In this document: piece after piece, positions 4,856 to 7,223 of the stretch
How the letters are laid out: every line of letters begins with the position of its first letter
Position numbering within the stretch: position 1 is the stretch's first letter
Assembly: GCA_023245385.1 (NCBI GenBank)
Contig: JAHFKM010000040.1
Location: 1-7,223, forward strand
Source: an archaeon
GTDB taxonomy: Archaea > Nanobdellota > Nanobdellia > SCGC-AAA011-G17 > GW2011-AR18
Direction of reading: 5' to 3'
Length of the DNA: 7,223 nt
Position numbers and translations under genes: made by a program
The notes under the pieces: generated by a model
Database searches by the model: none
Told to the model about the DNA's origin: nothing
The model's input: the letters and a program-made list of their open reading frames with translations, nothing else

Positions 4856-5443
4856 TTATTGTTTAATTGCGGTGAGGACTGAGCAGTTGATGCTTGCTTT
4901 TTCGTGGTGGAGGATTTTAAATCCTGTGTTTTTGAGTAGTGTTTCTATTTCTTTTTTTGTAAAAAGGTGTATGTTGATAGAATGAAAGAAATGGTAGCTT
5001 TTGTAAATGATTGATCCTGGTGATATTCTTGGGTAGAGAAGAACGAGTATTCCTTTTTCTTTGAGGTGGTGGTGAAAGAGGGAGAGTGTTTTTTCTGGTT
5101 TGTTTAAGAATTCGAGTGCTCCTGCGCAGAGGATTTTGTCAAAGGTGTTTGAGAGTGAGAAATGTTCTAGGTCTGCGATTTCTCCATGTAAATTTTTTTT
5201 CTTGAGTTCTGTGATCATTTCTTGTGAGAAGTCTATACCATAAGGTCTTCCTTTTTGTTGGGTGATAAGGAGAGAGTAATGTCCTGAGCCACAGCCTGCG
5301 TCGAGAATGCTTTCTTCTTTTTGTATGTTAAGGTGTTTGAGAACAAGGGTTGTTTCTTTGTGTACGATTCTTCCGAGGATTCCTTTGCTTCTGGTATCTT
5401 CGTAGTGTGAGGCTGTTTTTCCAAAGTGTTTTGTTGTTTTCAT
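4856..5443 (-). CDS. Class I SAM-dependent methyltransferase (second in cluster)
   Basis: 195 aa Rossmann-fold methyltransferase. SAM-binding motif I is ILDAGCGSGHYS (46-57), the acidic residue at the end of strand 2 is D71 in YGIDFSQEM, motif II/post-II covers IADLEHF (89-95), and FDKILCAGALEFL (101-113) is the strand-4 region. The C-terminal part (about 135-195) carries the final strands typical of Methyltransf_11/25 members, with FTKKEIETLLKNTGF (161-175) as the usual helix before the last hairpin. The likely substrate is a glycan, lipid or sugar intermediate, given the neighbours, but the fold alone does not tell. The start ATG overlaps the deacetylase stop by 4 bases (ATGA), indicating translational coupling. 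It is clearly different from the other methyltransferase in the cluster, so not a recent duplicate. Confidence 0.86.
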   Translation of the reverse strand: MKTTKHFGKTASHYEDTRSKGILGRIVHKETTLVLKHLNIQKEESILDAGCGSGHYSLLITQQKGRPYGIDFSQEMITELKKKNLHGEIADLEHFSLSNTFDKILCAGALEFLNKPEKTLSLFHHHLKEKGILVLLYPRISPGSIIYKSYHFFHSINIHLFTKKEIETLLKNTGFKILHHEKASINCSVLTAIKQ

Positions 5444-6240
5444 GGGTGTAAGTAGTCGCTGATTGTTGTTGCGGTGATTCCTTGTTCTTGTGTCCAGGTG
5501 ATATAATTTTTGAGTTCTTTTGCTATTTTTATTCCTGTGTTTCTTAAGATAAGAGAGAATATTTTTCCTTTGAAAGGTTCTTTGTTAAGTTCTGCGAAGT
5601 CCCAGGGGTGGAAATAGATATTGATATAGTTTTGATTGAGGAGGGTGAGTTTGGTGCAGAGTTTAGCGTAAGTTAATCCGAAGTTTCTGAACCAGATCCA
5701 GGAGAAGGGGAGTCTGATAAGTGGTGTGACAGAAACTGGGATGACTTTGACTTGATGGGAGGTGTGTATGTTTCTTGTTTTAAAGAAGTTATTGCTGTAT
5801 CTGGGAATGTAAGTGGGGTGTAAAGAGCTGTCATAAGAAATACCAATGTTGTGTAAAATAGTGTTGTTGAGGATTTTCATTTGTGGTGCTCTGAAGCCTT
5901 TTATTTTTGTTTTGAAGAGTTTTTCAAGTCCTTCTTTTGCTTTTTTGAGTTCTTCTTCTGCTGCGTTTGTTTCCATTTCTGTGTAGTGGGTATTATGGTC
6001 ATATCCGTGGAGTGCGATTTCATGTCCTTCTTCTGCTATTTTTTTAAGGAGGGGAGATTGTTGTGCGAATTCTAGTGTTGTGAAGAAAGTTGCTTTTGTT
6101 CCTGTTTCTAGAAGTATTTGGTGAATTTTTTCAAGTCCTTGGTTGCTTAGAGAAAAAAGTTCTTTTCTTGAGAGGTTCATTCCTTTTTCTTCTGGTGTGA
6201 CGAATTGTTCAAGGTCGAAGGTTAAGAGGAGTGTGTTCAT
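5440..6240 (-). CDS. NodB-type polysaccharide deacetylase
   Basis: 266 aa carbohydrate esterase 4 fold. Catalytic motifs: TFDLEQF (7-13) with D9 and E11, in the D-x-E form used by the archaeal/exosortase-linked branch in place of TFDD; KATFF (49-53); HGYDH with metal ligands H78 and H82 following HEIAL; GFRAP (115-119); and YFHPWD (209-214), whose His is the usual motif-5 residue. The reaction is metal-dependent removal of N-acetyl (or O-acetyl) groups from amino-sugars. There is no signal peptide or membrane segment at the N-terminus, so it would act on the cytoplasmic side, perhaps on a lipid-linked GlcNAc-type intermediate. It overlaps both neighbouring methyltransferase genes by 4 bases (ATGA), placing it firmly in the operon. 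Substrate is inferred from context. Confidence 0.88.
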   Translation of the reverse strand: MNTLLLTFDLEQFVTPEEKGMNLSRKELFSLSNQGLEKIHQILLETGTKATFFTTLEFAQQSPLLKKIAEEGHEIALHGYDHNTHYTEMETNAAEEELKKAKEGLEKLFKTKIKGFRAPQMKILNNTILHNIGISYDSSLHPTYIPRYSNNFFKTRNIHTSHQVKVIPVSVTPLIRLPFSWIWFRNFGLTYAKLCTKLTLLNQNYINIYFHPWDFAELNKEPFKGKIFSLILRNTGIKIAKELKNYITWTQEQGITATTISDYLHP

Positions 6241-6938
6241 TTTTCAGCCACCATGATTAAGTCTGCGCCGAGGGGGAGGATTTTTTTGTTTTCAAAGAAT
6301 AAAAACCATTTGTCAAGAATTTTATTTAGGTAGTTGTTGCTAAGTCCTTCTGGGTGTACAACTGTGTGATGGAGGATTCTTGTGAGGAAGAGAACAGGTA
6401 GTGCGAGGATGTCCCAGTAGCGGAGAGAGGTTATAGTGAATCCTGCTTTTTGTGTGATGGTGATAAGTTGTTTTTTTGAATATCTTCTATAGTGGCCGAC
6501 AGATTTGTCAAAAGAAGAGTAGAGCCAGGGGTATGCTGAGGTGAGGATAATAATTTTTCCATGTTCACGAAGGAGTGTGTGTATTTTTTTGAGGAAAGCG
6601 AGATCATCCTGAATGTGTTCGATAACTCCGCTGATTATTACTGTGTCAAATTTTTTCTTGAGGGGAACTTGTTCTTTGGTGAAGTCCATGAGTAGATAAG
6701 TAATTTTGAGTGCTTTGCTTTTTTTCTTTGCGATAGTGATGTATTCTTGGGAGTCGTCGATTGCTGTGACTTTTTTCCCTTGTCTGGCGAGGAGGATGGA
6801 GAGTGATCCTAGTCCGCATCCGAGGTCGAGAATGTTTTTTCCTGTGATAGAGGGGAGTAAAATGCGATCCTTGTTTGTATGCCAGAAGTCTTCTTGTTCG
6901 ATATTTAATGGTGCGAGGTAGTCTTGTCCGTTGCTCAT
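6237..6938 (-). CDS. Class I SAM-dependent methyltransferase (first in cluster)
   Basis: 233 aa. The SAM-binding motif I is NILDLGCGLG (35-44), followed by acidic D61/D62 in AIDDSQEY, MDFT (84-87) and the strand-4 block FDTVIISGVIEHIQD (97-111). HGKIIILTSAYPWLYSSFD (126-144) and VGHYRRYSKKQL (147-158) form the substrate-side region; the GHxRRYS stretch is common in methyltransferases sited in surface-glycan clusters. A hydrophobic segment around 175-190 may be membrane-associated. It probably methylates a glycan or prenyl-linked intermediate, but an UbiE/UbiG-like small-molecule substrate is possible. Start and stop are both in ATGA overlaps, with the partial upstream gene and with the deacetylase. 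Confidence 0.87.
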   Translation of the reverse strand: MSNGQDYLAPLNIEQEDFWHTNKDRILLPSITGKNILDLGCGLGSLSILLARQGKKVTAIDDSQEYITIAKKKSKALKITYLLMDFTKEQVPLKKKFDTVIISGVIEHIQDDLAFLKKIHTLLREHGKIIILTSAYPWLYSSFDKSVGHYRRYSKKQLITITQKAGFTITSLRYWDILALPVLFLTRILHHTVVHPEGLSNNYLNKILDKWFLFFENKKILPLGADLIMVAEK

Positions 6939-7223
6939 GTGTAAGAGTAAATATGTTTGTATTCAAATTGTTGTGTGTATCCGCATTTTTTGAGGGTGGA
7001 GTGTTGGTCTCCGTAGGTGATGAGTTGTTTGATAGTAAATTTTTTAACGAGTAGAGTAAAGGTGTTGCAGTCTTTGTTTTTAAAGGATTCTCCTAGTTTT
7101 TTAAGATCGTCGAGGTAGTTTTGGTTTGTGACTTCTGGGTACCATCCTGAGATTGTTTTTTTGTTGGAGAGTGCTGCGAGTGAGTAGTAGGCTTTAGTGT
7201 AAAGGAAGGGGAAGTCTCCTACT
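6935..7223 (-). CDS. C-terminal part of an unidentified, probably membrane or cell-surface protein (partial)
   Basis: The last 95 residues of a gene that enters from the right edge, with one leftover base at the edge. It reads VGDFPFLYTKAYYSLAALSN at the start and FEYKHIYSYT at the end. The frame is open through to TGA at 6935-6937, which overlaps the next ATG by 4 bases, and it uses the same A/C-ending codons as the cluster. It contains SGWYPEVT (25-32) and a lysine/aromatic-rich tail; no transmembrane helix falls in this part. The GDFPF...SGWYPE pattern reminds me of the extracytoplasmic C-terminal region of large polytopic glycosyltransferase-like (YfhO-type) membrane proteins, but I cannot confirm this. 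Being first of the visible operon genes, a role in glycan assembly or export is a contextual guess. Confidence 0.65.
   Translation of the reverse strand, partial: VGDFPFLYTKAYYSLAALSNKKTISGWYPEVTNQNYLDDLKKLGESFKNKDCNTFTLLVKKFTIKQLITYGDQHSTLKKCGYTQQFEYKHIYSYT

Noticed and set aside
1..7223. CRISPR array or Cas genes
   Set aside because: No regularly spaced repeat of about 24-37 bp is present. The three GGTACC repeats have only 11-base identity at 25-26 bp spacing and sit in a promoter region.

Overview
The window most likely comes from an archaeon, and the gene types and composition would fit a DPANN-like lineage. The main evidence is promoters. Five genes have an AT-rich TATA-like box whose centre lies about 24.5-26.5 nt upstream of a start codon, the spacing expected for leaderless archaeal transcripts. 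An AbrB-type regulator, a stand-alone SET protein, a zinc-ribbon IS6-like transposase and a DPM/ALG5-like GT2 enzyme fit this. The placement is inferred from gene content; there is no rRNA or other marker gene here.

Layout. Bases 1-630 hold an IS200/IS605-type tnpA (minus strand) with GC-rich hairpins at both ends. Bases 630-1300 are a gene-poor AT-rich stretch with an unexplained compound inverted repeat, two direct repeats built on a GTGACATATG core, and a decayed rve-type transposase tail. Bases 1300-2853 hold a SET-domain gene and an IS6-like transposase (both minus strand), then a divergent 53-aa AbrB-like regulator (plus strand). Three GGTACC-centred repeats sit among the two promoters. 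This half is mobile or accessory DNA.

From about 2937 to the end the DNA looks like the host chromosome. The plus strand is strongly G/T-rich regardless of gene direction. It carries a radical SAM protein with a C-terminal SPASM-like cysteine set (plus strand), facing a minus-strand gene cluster that enters from beyond the right edge. In transcription order the cluster is: C-terminus of an unidentified protein, methyltransferase, NodB-type deacetylase, second methyltransferase, GT2 glycosyltransferase. The first four are joined by 4-base ATGA overlaps. The set suggests synthesis or tailoring of a surface glycan or glycolipid: a sugar transferred to a polyprenyl phosphate, with N-deacetylation and methylation of the glycan. 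The exact product cannot be read from the sequence.

The most interesting points are the AbrB-regulator/transposase divergent region with phased palindromes, the SET gene directly downstream of a transposase, the structured ends of the IS200-like element, and the sharp compositional boundary just inside the radical SAM reading frame, which favours a start codon 78 nt downstream of the longest possible one.
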